From Candidatus Parendomicrobium reticulitermitis (GTDB lineage: Bacteria > Elusimicrobiota > Endomicrobiia > Endomicrobiales > Endomicrobiaceae): DNA of 43,819 nt. Each line of letters begins with the position of its first letter. Position 1 is the first letter of the stretch. The notes beneath the pieces were generated by a model. The model was not told the origin of the DNA. It did not search any database and saw only the letters and a program-made list of their open reading frames with translations. Where the stretch lies: assembly GCA_031287095.1 (NCBI GenBank), contig JAITTG010000018.1:1-43819 (forward strand), read 5' to 3'. A program made the position numbers and the translations under genes. Below, piece after piece: positions 1-6,836 of this stretch.

Positions 1-163
1 GCGATAAACACGCCAAGACAAACTAAAACATTACAAAAAATCCCATAAACCAAAGCGCCGCTAAATGAAAGAGATGATTTGGCTGCGGCGAGTTTTATAG
101 TATAAACTGCCAAACCGCCTGAACATAATTTGCGGTGACTTCCGCAAGACTAAATAAATTCAT
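1..163 (-). pseudogene. Formate/nitrite transporter (FNT family) remnant, 5' part, runs off left edge
   Basis: A minus-strand ATG at 163-161 follows a good ribosome binding site (AGGAG, reading 173 to 169). It opens MNLFSLAEVTANYVQ, which resembles FNT N-termini, but hits a stop after 22 codons. In another frame the sequence continues GGLAVYTIKLAAAK and then GIFCNVLVCLGVFIA, which matches the mid-protein FNT segment (G-I-L-C-N-x-L-V-C-L-A-V-W). In FocA-type proteins these two segments lie roughly 100 or more residues apart, so the gene seems to have lost its internal part and changed frame near a CAGGCGG junction at about 115-120. FNT proteins are inner-membrane pentameric channels for formate or nitrite. 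The alternatives are an assembly join or a frameshift elsewhere. The family call rests on motif memory only. Confidence 0.55.
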
Positions 164-279
164 TTTTTCTCCTTTTTTATTGATTTTTCAATGTGATTTT
201 ATTGTCTTTATTTTGGACCCCGTTTGTTTTGGCAATCCGTTTATTGTTGGATGGCGGCATAAATGCCACCCCTACCTGC

Positions 280-507
280 CTATTTTCTGCTATCTTGTAT
301 TATCTTCCAATAGCCGCTTTTTGTTGAGCCTATATGTTGTATTATGTGATTTTCTCTTAAAGACTTTAGATTTTTCTCAGGTGGCTTTGAGCGTCAATCC
401 TAAAGATTGAGCCATTTCCTTTGCCGTAGTATTGGGATTTTTTTTATTAGTTTTAAAATTTCTACCCTACTTTCTATTACTTTCTGGCTGTTTTGTGAAG
501 TCGTTAA
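280..507 (-). pseudogene. Decayed C-terminal tail of a winged-helix protein (probably AlbA/Schlafen-type ATP-binding regulator)
   Basis: Reading the minus strand and allowing two frameshifts gives a continuous winged-helix domain: VIESRVEILKLI, KKNPNTTAKEMAQSLGLT, then KNLKSLRENHIIQHIGSTK and SGYWKII, with a stop at 282-280. The pattern (I-x-x-n-p-x-x-T-A-K-E-I-A, then L-R-E-x-x-I-I-x-x-I-G-S-x-K-x-G-Y-W) is typical of the last 70-80 residues of 'putative DNA binding domain-containing' proteins (AlbA_2 plus ATPase-c_4). The first shift lies in a poly-A run near 447-455 and the second near 385. No intact upstream part is visible; the frame dissolves into repeat DNA above 510. It is a relic with no expected function. 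Confidence 0.5.
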
Positions 508-856
508 AGGACAGACAAGGGTAAATAGAAAAGAGAAGAGAGGAAAGAGAAAATACTACAAAGCCCGCTTTGCGCCCCTCTCCCCGCCTCTCCCGAGAGG
601 AGAAAAGAGAAATAAGGAATTTTATTGAGAGGGAGAGGGGAACTGCCGTCTTTTCTCTCTTTTATCTGCCTTTGCTTTTTTGCGTCACTTGCATGGTCGT
701 TGCCTTTGTCGTTATCCCCTTTTGCGCAACTTGCGAGAAAAGCCTTTGTCGCTGTTTGCCGTCTTTTTCTCTTTCCTTTCCTCTCTTCTCTTTTCTATCT
801 GCCTTTCTCCGTTTATTTGCAATCAAAAATAATTTAATGTAATATGCCGCAAGTTC
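508..856. other. Intergenic stretch of pyrimidine-rich dispersed repeats
   Basis: I see no convincing gene here. The stretch is a patchwork of short repeats found elsewhere in the window. A CGCAACTTGCG palindrome lies at 724-734. Runs such as CTCTCTGCC and TTTGTCGTT resemble those at 42270-42310 and, inverted, at 36600-36640. A GC-rich CCTCTCCCCGCCTCTCCC segment near 576-593 resembles the R1 element ends. The short open frames over this stretch have no ribosome binding sites and no family resemblance. Confidence 0.5.
722..740. repeat. Dispersed repeat R4 (CGCAAC-TTGCG palindrome), copy 1
   Basis: It reads TTGCGCAACTTGCGAGAA. The same 18 bases recur at about 11358-11375 and 13815-13832, always in the plus orientation and always in spacer DNA. 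The core CGCAA-C-TTGCG is self-complementary. Confidence 0.7.
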
Positions 857-883
857 TTTACAGATTTTGATCAGCAATATAAT
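857..883 (+). promoter_or_regulatory. Possible promoter for the B12 riboswitch-btuFCD transcript
   Basis: A perfect TATAAT lies at 878-883, with a weak TTTACA at 857-862 (15 bp spacer, shorter than usual). The placement fits a transcript starting just before the riboswitch core at about 890. The -10 is good and the -35 is doubtful. Confidence 0.4.
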
Positions 884-888
884 TAAGT

Positions 889-1034
889 TAAAGGAAATTC
901 CGTAAAAGGCTTTAGCCTTATTCGGATGCTGCCCCGCAACGGTAAAAAAGTGAAAACTTTTAAGCCCGGTCTATTAACTTGAAGCGAAATCAAAAATTTC
1001 GCTTAAACTTTCGAGGGAAAGAGGATAAATATAA
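889..1034 (+). ncRNA. Cobalamin riboswitch upstream of btuFCD
   Basis: The sequence carries hallmarks of the cobalamin (B12-box) aptamer: GGAAATTCCG at 893-902, the conserved core GCTGCCCCGCAACGGTAA near 930-947, then AAGCCCGGTCT at 962-972. A perfect 9-bp hairpin (AAGCGAAAT at 982-990 with ATTTCGCTT at 996-1004) follows. A strong intrinsic terminator lies directly downstream. The aptamer binds a cobalamin and, by known family behaviour, would turn off the downstream uptake genes when the vitamin is plentiful. The following genes encode a cobalamin-type ABC transporter, which supports the call. Confidence 0.85.
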
Positions 1035-1035
1035 T

Positions 1036-1070
1036 AAGTCCGCTTTTTCTAACAAAAGCGGACTTTTTTT
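1036..1070 (+). terminator. Rho-independent terminator, likely riboswitch expression platform
   Basis: A perfect 12-bp stem (AAGTCCGCTTTT at 1036-1047 with AAAAGCGGACTT at 1054-1065) has a 6-base loop and runs into T's at 1064-1070. It lies immediately 3' of the cobalamin aptamer and well upstream of btuF, so transcription attenuation is the likely mechanism. I could not identify the competing antiterminator pairing by eye. Confidence 0.85.
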
Positions 1071-1080
1071 GTTTTTATTT

Positions 1081-1143
1081 TCTCTCCCCTTGAGGAAGAG
1101 GGGTCTATCGCAACGCGAAATCCGTCAAAACTGACATATAAAA
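1081..1143 (+). repeat. R1 element, short copy 1
   Basis: It begins CTCTCCCCTTGAGGAAGAG and continues GGTCTATCGCAACGCGAA, both shared with the full-length R1 copies at 3947 and 4168. It lacks the element's 3' half. It lies in the leader between the riboswitch terminator and btuF. Confidence 0.7.
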
Positions 1144-1159
1144 ACAGATTGGCAATTTC

Positions 1160-1200
1160 TGTATTTAATGGCGGGCTGGTTTTAAACCCGCCCCTACGAT
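1160..1200. repeat. GGCGGG...CCCGCC palindromic dispersed repeat
   Basis: A GGCGGG/CCCGCC hairpin at 1170-1192 is followed by CCTACG. Related GCGGGTTTT-type palindromes occur near 11121-11136, 25655-25672 and 42000-42010. It lies in the untranslated leader of btuF, in a frame that happens to be open into btuF. Confidence 0.5.
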
Positions 1201-1245
1201 ACGCGCAAAATAACAATACAGCCGCGCAATGTTCGTCTATTTTAT

Positions 1246-1271
1246 ATGTCGGTTATGCAAGAGGTCTAATG
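1246..1271 (+). repeat. R5 repeat (GTTATGCAAGAGGTCTA) overlapping the btuF start
   Basis: GGTTATGCAAGAGGTCTAATG covers the Shine-Dalgarno-like AAGAGG and the btuF start codon. Close relatives are at 6431-6453 (inverted) and 6595-6614 (direct). The btuF initiation region therefore either lies inside, or has been copied into, a dispersed repeat family. Confidence 0.5.
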
Positions 1272-2087
1272 CAAAAATTTTTATCAATTGTCATTATAAT
1301 TTTTATGTTTTCAAGCATAGTCTATGCCAAAACCTACGCTCGCATAATCTCGCTTGCTCCGGCTGTCACAAAAAGTCTTTATGAATTAGGCATAGACGAA
1401 GAATTGCTCGGCATAACTTCTTTTTGTCCGAAAGGAAAATCCAAAAAAGAGATTATCGGAAATCTTTTAGAGCCTGATTTGGAAAAAATCATATCTTTAA
1501 AACCAGATTTGATTATCGCTTCAAAAGAGGGCAATAGTAAAGTTTTGGTAGAAAAACTTCAAAGGGCGGGCTTTCTTATATATAGTATGGAAATGTCCGA
1601 GAACTTTGAAGAACTTTGCGAGAATTTTTACCAACTTGCAAAAGCTTTAGATAAAGACAAAATGGCGCAAAATATAATCCAAAAAGCCAAAGAACAAATA
1701 GATGAAATTGCCAAAGCCGCCCGCAGCCGAGAAATCAAAACAGTATTTTGGGAGATAGGCGACAAGCCTCTTTATACGGCTGGAAGTAGAAGTTTTTTAA
1801 ATAGTTATAACAAATATACAAACACAAAAAATGTCTATGAAAATTTAAAAGTCCGCTATAGTCCGATAGATATAGAAGATATTTTAATGAGAAACCCCGA
1901 CATAATAATAGCGGCGGATATGGACGGCAATGATGAGGCTCAAATAAAAAGTTTTTGGGAAAAATATCAAACAATAAAAGCGGTAAAGAACAAAAGGATT
2001 TATGTTTTAAGCGCGGACGATTTGTTTGGATTGACCCCGTCCATTTTTGCCAAAACGCTAAAAAAAATTTATTTCCTCGCGCCTTGA
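1269..2087 (+). CDS. btuF: Cobalamin ABC transporter substrate-binding protein BtuF
   Basis: This is a periplasmic binding protein of 272 aa that captures vitamin B12 and delivers it to BtuCD. The start at 1269 gives a clean signal peptide (MQKFLSIVIIIFMFSSIVYA, cleavage after about residue 20). The frame is open to 1149, but that extension is repeat DNA and would bury the signal peptide. The mature part starts YARIISLAPAVTKSLYELG and has LKPDLIIA, both standard for the BtuF/FecB-like fold (PF01497). The AAGAGG before the start is the likely ribosome binding site. The gene sits directly upstream of btuC and btuD and downstream of a cobalamin riboswitch, which favours B12 over iron-siderophore as substrate. 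The last codons and the TGA stop lie in an R1 repeat. Confidence 0.85.
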   Translation: MQKFLSIVIIIFMFSSIVYAKTYARIISLAPAVTKSLYELGIDEELLGITSFCPKGKSKKEIIGNLLEPDLEKIISLKPDLIIASKEGNSKVLVEKLQRAGFLIYSMEMSENFEELCENFYQLAKALDKDKMAQNIIQKAKEQIDEIAKAARSREIKTVFWEIGDKPLYTAGSRSFLNSYNKYTNTKNVYENLKVRYSPIDIEDILMRNPDIIIAADMDGNDEAQIKSFWEKYQTIKAVKNKRIYVLSADDLFGLTPSIFAKTLKKIYFLAP

Positions 2088-2172
2088 GGGAGAGGGCAGG
2101 GGGAGGGGTCTATCTCATCGCGAATCCCGCCGAACTTTAATAAAATCAACATTCCCTCTTGCTCAAAGGGAT
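2081..2172 (+). repeat. R1 element, internally deleted copy 2
   Basis: It starts GCCTTGAGGGAGAGGGCAGG, continues GGGTCTATCTCATCGCGAA, and ends near CTCTTGCTCAAAGGG. This is the R1 layout, but about 92 bp instead of 132. Its first bases contain the TGA that ends btuF (2085-2087). Confidence 0.7.
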
Positions 2173-2187
2173 AATGAAAAGGAGTTT

Positions 2188-3177
2188 ATGAAATCTAAAA
2201 TTTTATTTATTTACATTTGCCTGCCTTTATCGCTTGCCGTTGTTTTTGTTTTTTCTTTGATAAGCGGCTCAAGCGATATTTCTTTTATAGAGGTTTTTAA
2301 ATCTTTGTTTTCGGATGGTATTTCTGACAATGCCTTGATAATAAAAAGCATAAGACTGCCAAGGATAATAATGGCTATGACTGTCGGCGCAGGTCTTGCC
2401 GTTAGCGGCTGCATTTTTCAAGCGGTTTTAAAAAATCCTTTGGCTGAACCTTTTACGCTTGGAATTTCAGGCGGCGCGTCTTTTGGCGCGGCTATTGCTT
2501 TTGTTTTTGGTCTTGCGTCAAATTTATTTGTTTTGCCGCTTTTTGCTTTTAGCGGCTCTTTGCTTGCAGTTTTTATAGTTTATATTTTGAGTATGAAGAA
2601 AAGATTTGACTCAAATTCTATGCTGCTTTCGGGAGTAATTATAAGTTATGTTTTTTCCTCTGCTGTAATGTTATTGTTTGCCATATCGGACGCAAGCCGT
2701 ATGCAAGCGGCTTTTATGTGGATGATTGGCAATTTTTCTTCTTTTGATGAAAGATTGCTTCCAATGGTCGCGCTCATCAATATATCGGGCGTCATTATTC
2801 TTTGTTTGATAGCAAATATAATCAATGTCATTTCAATGGGTTCGGACAAATCCAAATCCTTGGGATTAAATGTCAATGCCGCAATCAAAATAGTTTTTAT
2901 AATAGCCTCTTTTATTGCGGCGGCGTCCGCATCGGCTTGCGGCGTGATAGGTTTTGTCGGACTGATGTCGCCGCATATAATGAGAAGATTTGTCGGAGCA
3001 AATCACATTTATCTAATACCGTCCAGCGCGCTTTTCGGAGCCATATTTTTGCCTTTTTGCGATACTATAAGCAGAATAATTGCCGCCCCCGTGATACTTC
3101 CCGTAGGCGTAATCACAAATATGGCAGGCGGCGTATTTTTCATCACTCTTCTATTAAAGGGGAGAAACAATGCTTGA
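2188..3177 (+). CDS. btuC: Cobalamin ABC transporter permease BtuC (FecCD family)
   Basis: This inner-membrane permease of 329 aa forms the B12 channel with BtuD. It is almost entirely hydrophobic, with about ten membrane spans expected for PF01032. Family motifs are present: RLPRI at 56-60, the GAGLAVSGCIFQAVLKNPLA region from about 67, GISGGASFG at 92-100, and GVIGFVGLMSPHIMRRFVG at 252-270, which is the loop that contacts the ATPase. The length is normal for the family. The start is set by AAGGAG at 2179-2184. It overlaps btuD by 8 bases, so the two are translationally coupled. Substrate is inferred from riboswitch context. Confidence 0.9.
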   Translation: MKSKILFIYICLPLSLAVVFVFSLISGSSDISFIEVFKSLFSDGISDNALIIKSIRLPRIIMAMTVGAGLAVSGCIFQAVLKNPLAEPFTLGISGGASFGAAIAFVFGLASNLFVLPLFAFSGSLLAVFIVYILSMKKRFDSNSMLLSGVIISYVFSSAVMLLFAISDASRMQAAFMWMIGNFSSFDERLLPMVALINISGVIILCLIANIINVISMGSDKSKSLGLNVNAAIKIVFIIASFIAAASASACGVIGFVGLMSPHIMRRFVGANHIYLIPSSALFGAIFLPFCDTISRIIAAPVILPVGVITNMAGGVFFITLLLKGRNNA

Positions 3178-3946
3178 AATTAAAAATCTTTACGGCGGAT
3201 ATGGGGATACAGATATATTGAAAGATATAAATATCTCAATAAAAAAAGGCTCTTTTTGCGGGCTTATAGGCAGAAACGGCGCGGGTAAAAGCGCATTGCT
3301 TAAAACGATTTGCTCTCTATTAAAACCGTCAAAGGGAGAAATTTTTATAGACGGACAAAACACAGCCGCTTTATCAAAAATAGATTTGGCAAAAAAAATA
3401 GCCTTTATGCCTCAAACTCTTGAGCCGTCTTTTGATTTTACAGTCAAAGAATTCTTAACTTTTGCAAGATTTCCATATATGGGCATTTTTAAAATTCCGT
3501 CAAAAAAGGATGATGAGGCTATAGACAAGATATTAGATTTTATGGATTTAAAAAATTTCGCTCAGAAAAGTATAAATGAACTTTCGGGCGGAGAGCGGCA
3601 AAAAGTTTCAATAGCGCAAATCATAGCTCAAGACGCGGACATTTTAATTTTTGACGAGCCGACAGCCCATTTAGACATAGGCGCTCAATACGCGATTTTG
3701 CAAATCCTAAAAGACTTAAATGAAAATCTATGCAAAACAATAATAGCCAGTCTTCACGATTTAAACTCCGCAGGCGAGTTTTGCAAAGAATTGATTTTAT
3801 TGGACGACGGGCAAATAAAAAAACACGGCTCGGCGGAGGAAGTTTTAAACTATCAAGACATAGAAGAAGCCTATCAAACAAGAGTGATAGTAAAGACAAA
3901 CCCAATATCAAACAAGCCTTATGTGATACCAGTCATTATTCCATAG
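3170..3946 (+). CDS. btuD: Cobalamin ABC transporter ATP-binding protein BtuD
   Basis: This is a cytoplasmic ATPase of 258 aa that powers B12 import through BtuC. It has Walker A GRNGAGKSA (34-42), a Q-loop PQ at 81-82, the ABC signature LSGGERQ (138-144), Walker B ILIFDEP (158-164) and the switch His in SLHDL at 196. The order and spacing match FecE/BtuD-type subunits, and nothing essential is missing. The start overlaps the end of btuC. The stop codon at 3944-3946 touches the left end of an R1 element. Confidence 0.92.
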   Translation: MLEIKNLYGGYGDTDILKDINISIKKGSFCGLIGRNGAGKSALLKTICSLLKPSKGEIFIDGQNTAALSKIDLAKKIAFMPQTLEPSFDFTVKEFLTFARFPYMGIFKIPSKKDDEAIDKILDFMDLKNFAQKSINELSGGERQKVSIAQIIAQDADILIFDEPTAHLDIGAQYAILQILKDLNENLCKTIIASLHDLNSAGEFCKELILLDDGQIKKHGSAEEVLNYQDIEEAYQTRVIVKTNPISNKPYVIPVIIP

Positions 3947-4078
3947 CTCCTTGAGGGAGAGGGTAAAGGAGAGGCGTCTATCGCAACGCGAACCCCGTCG
4001 AATCTTAATAATAAAGTCAACGACAACGACGCGCTCTGCGGCGAATTCCTCGCACCGCCATCTTCCTCAAGGAGAGAG
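3947..4078 (+). repeat. R1 element, full-length copy 3 (132 bp, MITE-like)
   Basis: The left end is CTCCTTGAGGGAGAGGG. The right end, read inverted, is CTCTCTCCTTGAGGAAGA, so the termini form an imperfect inverted repeat of about 14 bp. The middle (about 3975-4040: TCTATCGCAACGCGAACC through CGACGCGCTCTGCG) is identical to copy 4 over roughly 65 bases, indicating recent spread. There is no room for a transposase, so movement would be in trans. Confidence 0.75.
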
Positions 4079-4099
4079 TGGGAAAGATATAGAAAAAAT

Positions 4100-4360
4100 T
4101 AACGGGAAATTCCGTCAAAATCGGAAACAGTCCGGCTGCTGTAGGGAAACATTGTTGTATTCCCTCGCTCCTTGAGGGAGAGGGTAAGGGAGAAGGGTCT
4201 ATCGCAACGCGAACCCCGTCGAATCTTAATAATAAAGTCAACGACAACGACGCGCTCTGCGACGAATCTCTCGCCCTTGTTCTCCATCAAAGGGAGAGGA
4301 TGAAAAATGTTTCCAAGTCAGAAAACCGTTATTTTTAATAAAAAAGATGCTAAAGCATCT
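4100..4360 (+). ncRNA. Cobalamin riboswitch upstream of btuB, split by an R1 insertion
   Basis: The 5' half runs from GGGAAATTCCGTCAAAATCG (from 4104) through GGAAACAGTCCGGCTGCTGT to about 4142. The 3' half has the conserved AAGTCAGAAAACC at 4315-4327. Between them a helix GGAAACATT (4145-4153) / AATGTTTCC (4306-4314) is perfectly paired, with an entire R1 element inside its loop. The layout agrees with a cobalamin aptamer controlling the TonB receptor btuB. By family knowledge B12 binding would repress btuB. The aptamer call rests on motif recognition, not on a covariance-model search. Confidence 0.75.
4168..4299 (+). repeat. R1 element, full-length copy 4, inside the btuB riboswitch
   Basis: It has the same length (132 bp) and ends as copy 3: CTCCTTGAGGGAGAGGG on the left and CATCAAAGGGAGAG on the right. 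It lies in the apical loop of a perfect 9-bp riboswitch helix, leaving the conserved aptamer halves untouched. Confidence 0.8.
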
Positions 4361-4378
4361 AAATCCCCAAGGAGGATT
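4345..4378 (+). promoter_or_regulatory. Possible ribosome-binding-site sequestering hairpins before btuB
   Basis: A perfect AGATGC-TAAA-GCATCT hairpin (4345-4360) is followed by AATCC (4362-4366), which can pair with GGATT (4374-4378) and enclose the AAGGAGG Shine-Dalgarno. No T-run is present, so this riboswitch may act on translation rather than termination. The pairing is short, so this is tentative. Confidence 0.35.
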
Positions 4379-4380
4379 GT

Positions 4381-6237
4381 ATGAAGAAAGCGGTATTGTT
4401 GTTTGCAGCAATGGTTTTTGCAGTATTGTCGTTTTCGGCGGGCGCAGTTTCGGCGCAAGAAAAACAGATTTTTTTAAGCCTCACCAAGTCAGATATTGAT
4501 ATTGACGAACTTCCTACCAATGTCACTATCATTTCCCAAAAAGAAATTGAAGACGCTCATGTTGAAACACTTGGAGAACTTTTGGCAGGTTCAGCCGGCA
4601 TTGATTTTATGGCTTATGGAGCCGCAGGCTCGGCTCAAAGTATTTCTATCAGAGGAGAAAGCAATGTCCAGACTTTGGTTTTAATTGACGGTAGAAAAGT
4701 GAATTTGCCCAATTTGGGCATCGCAGATTTTAGCCATATCCCGACTCAAAACATTGAAAGAGTTGAAATTATCAGAGGCGCCGGCGCAAGTATTTACGGC
4801 TCGGGAGCATTCGGCGGAGTAATCAATGTGATTACAAAAAAAGCGGAAGATAATTCGCCTATTTTAGACGGCAATATATCCTATGGCGCTTTTAATACTT
4901 TAAATCCATGGGCTATCGGCGCCTATAAAAATCAAAATTTTGGCGCATTGTTATCAATTTCTTATTATTCAAGCGATGGGGAAAGAGATAATTCGGATTT
5001 TAAAAATTTCAATGGATTTTTTAGCGGACAATCTTATTTAACGGAGAATTCTAATTTGTCTTTAACCGGTCAAGTCTATGATAGTCAATTAGGAGTTCCC
5101 GGCGGTTTGACCTATCTATCTCCCGATGCCCGCCAAAAAGACAATAATATGTATGCAAAACTTGATTATAATCTTGCATTAGACAAAAATTATCTAACAG
5201 TCTCGGCTTATATAGTTGAAAATAAAGAAGATTACGACGACCCGTCTTATTCTAATCCATTTAGCGCGTCTAAAAACAAATATACAGGCAAAGCCTATGG
5301 CGCTCAAGCGGAATTTCATCTTGGCAGCATTTTACTTTTAGGCATTGAGGGCGGCAATGATAATTTTGAAAATGAAGATTCAATATCTCCCGACGCTTCT
5401 TTTGAAAGAAGCAGAGATAATTTTGCGGGATATACTCAATTAAATTTGAATATAGGAAATTTTAAAATTCTGCCAAGCTTTAGAGTTGACAACAACTCTC
5501 AATTTGGAACTCAAGCGGCTCCCGCAATATCTGCGATTTTTAACGCCGCGAAAGAAGTGAAAATATCCGCTAATGTCGGTCAAGTTTGGAGGTCTCCTAC
5601 ATTTAATGAACTTTATACAAACAATGCAGTCTGGTCATTTTACGGAAATCCAAATTTAAAACCTGAAAAAGGTTTGTCTGTTGATTTGGGAGCCGATTAT
5701 ACCGGCGAAAAGTTCAAACTTAATACGACGGGTTTCTTTATTGAAAGCGAAGATTTAATCACCTATGTTTCTGACCCCGTTACTTGGGCGTCTACCTATG
5801 AAAACTTAAGCAAAGCGCAAAGTTATGGAGTTGAAGTTTCAGGCGGTCAAATAATAACTACTTGGCTTGAACACAGAGTCAATTACGCTTATTTGCAGAC
5901 TAAAGACGAAAGCGAAGGCGTTAATAAAGGCAAATATATAACATTTAAGCCTCAAAACACCGTCAAGTATTCTTTGATTTTAAGACCTCTTACGGCATTG
6001 ACAATAATAGCCGTAGTTTCTTTTAGAGACGAGGTATATACGGACGCCGCTAATACTGCAAAACTCAACGGCTTTTCAACTCTTGACATAAATATCAATT
6101 ATAAAGTCAATGAGAATTTCAGTCTATGGCTAAAAGGGTTCAATTTAGCGGATGCTAAATATGAACTGTATACAGGCGGATATCCAATGCCCGGGACAGC
6201 AGTCTACGGCGGAGTAAATATTAAATTATTTAGATAA
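4381..6237 (+). CDS. btuB: TonB-dependent outer-membrane vitamin B12 receptor BtuB
   Basis: This outer-membrane gated barrel of 618 aa imports cobalamin using TonB energy and feeds BtuF. The signal peptide runs to about residue 25 (cleavage near VSA-QE). The plug domain follows, with NVTIISQKEIEDA from about 43, SISIRGE, LVLIDGRKVN, IERVEIIRGAGASIYGSGA and GGVINVITKK, all classic PF07715 motifs. The rest is alternating beta-barrel sequence ending VNIKLFR. The length is close to E. coli BtuB. AAGGAGG precedes the start at the normal distance. B12 as substrate is inferred from the riboswitch and the neighbouring btuFCD; sequence alone would only say TonB-dependent receptor. No tonB/exbBD is seen in the window. 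Confidence 0.87.
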   Translation: MKKAVLLFAAMVFAVLSFSAGAVSAQEKQIFLSLTKSDIDIDELPTNVTIISQKEIEDAHVETLGELLAGSAGIDFMAYGAAGSAQSISIRGESNVQTLVLIDGRKVNLPNLGIADFSHIPTQNIERVEIIRGAGASIYGSGAFGGVINVITKKAEDNSPILDGNISYGAFNTLNPWAIGAYKNQNFGALLSISYYSSDGERDNSDFKNFNGFFSGQSYLTENSNLSLTGQVYDSQLGVPGGLTYLSPDARQKDNNMYAKLDYNLALDKNYLTVSAYIVENKEDYDDPSYSNPFSASKNKYTGKAYGAQAEFHLGSILLLGIEGGNDNFENEDSISPDASFERSRDNFAGYTQLNLNIGNFKILPSFRVDNNSQFGTQAAPAISAIFNAAKEVKISANVGQVWRSPTFNELYTNNAVWSFYGNPNLKPEKGLSVDLGADYTGEKFKLNTTGFFIESEDLITYVSDPVTWASTYENLSKAQSYGVEVSGGQIITTWLEHRVNYAYLQTKDESEGVNKGKYITFKPQNTVKYSLILRPLTALTIIAVVSFRDEVYTDAANTAKLNGFSTLDININYKVNENFSLWLKGFNLADAKYELYTGGYPMPGTAVYGGVNIKLFR

Positions 6238-6309
6238 TATCCGCTCGTCGTCTATCATTGCGGCGGATGACGAGAGAATGGAAAACATTACTATCTAAAT
6301 ATTCATATC

Positions 6310-6343
6310 TATATCCGATACTGTTTAAACGGTATCGGATATA
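6310..6343. terminator. Near-perfect palindrome after btuB, possible terminator
   Basis: TATATCCGATAC (6310-6321) pairs with GTATCGGATATA (6332-6343) around a GTTTAAAC centre, making a 12-bp arm. No T-run follows on the plus strand, so intrinsic termination is uncertain. Position just after btuB is the main support. Confidence 0.45.
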
Positions 6344-6383
6344 TTGAAAGAAACTTCAATTAACTAATTTTTTTGCCGCTGCC

Positions 6384-6400
6384 TGCGGGTCAAGCCCGCA
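6384..6400. repeat. R7 palindrome (TGCGGG-TCA-AGCCCGCA)
   Basis: The palindrome TGCGGGTCAAGCCCGCA recurs with small changes at 7377-7395, 11479-11497 and 14111-14131, each time in spacer DNA next to genes of either strand. Confidence 0.65.
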
Positions 6401-6657
6401 ATTGACGCCGCTATAATCCTGTGATGAGGACAATAGATCTCTTGCATAACAGACGCATAAAAATAGATGGACATTGTCATTTTGTATAGCAATCTGTCAT
6501 TCTGCGGCTTTGCGCAGAATGACAAACTCTGCTGGCGTAAAATGATAGGTTTCATTAGCGCGCAATACCCATATTCTTACATTCTTTGTATATCAGTTAT
6601 GCAAGAAGTCTAATGTAGTTCTGCAATGAGGACGCTGTAATCCAGCAATAATATCAA

Positions 6658-6690
6658 ACAAAAAATCCCATCTCGTTTTAAACGGGATGA
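6658..6690 (-). terminator. Likely terminator for the minus-strand Sel1 genes
   Basis: On the minus strand CATCCCGTTT pairs with AAACGAGATG (one wobble pair) and is followed by GGATTTTTTG. It sits about 150 bases beyond the end of the 139-aa Sel1 gene, in the right orientation to end that transcript. Confidence 0.55.
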
Positions 6691-6836
6691 GGACATACTC
6701 TGTTCTTAATAATTTAAGTTATTATACGACTATGTCTCGCTCTTTGGCAGGTCTTACGACTTTGGATTTATAACTTATTTACCGCGCTTTCCTATTTAAA
6801 AAAACAAACGGCGGTTTATATGCGGCAAACAACGAA

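Larger units (their letters stand above)
6344..6836. other. Gene-free spacer of palindromic repeats between btuB and the Sel1 genes
   Basis: I see no gene. It holds a TGCGGGTCAAGCCCGCA palindrome (6384-6400), two R5 copies in opposite orientation (6431-6453 and 6595-6614), an 11-bp perfect hairpin GTCATTCTGCG/CGCAGAATGAC (6496-6523) and a minus-strand terminator-like hairpin near 6660-6690. The short open frame at 6364-6555 on the minus strand is made of these repeats. Confidence 0.6.

Noticed and set aside
135-877. Short open frames in the left spacer
   Set aside because: They are pyrimidine- or purine-rich repeat translations without ribosome binding sites. The real coding traces lie on the other strand as broken genes.
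1149-1268. N-terminal extension of BtuF from 1149
   Set aside because: The sequence is repeat DNA and would mask the signal peptide that begins at 1269.
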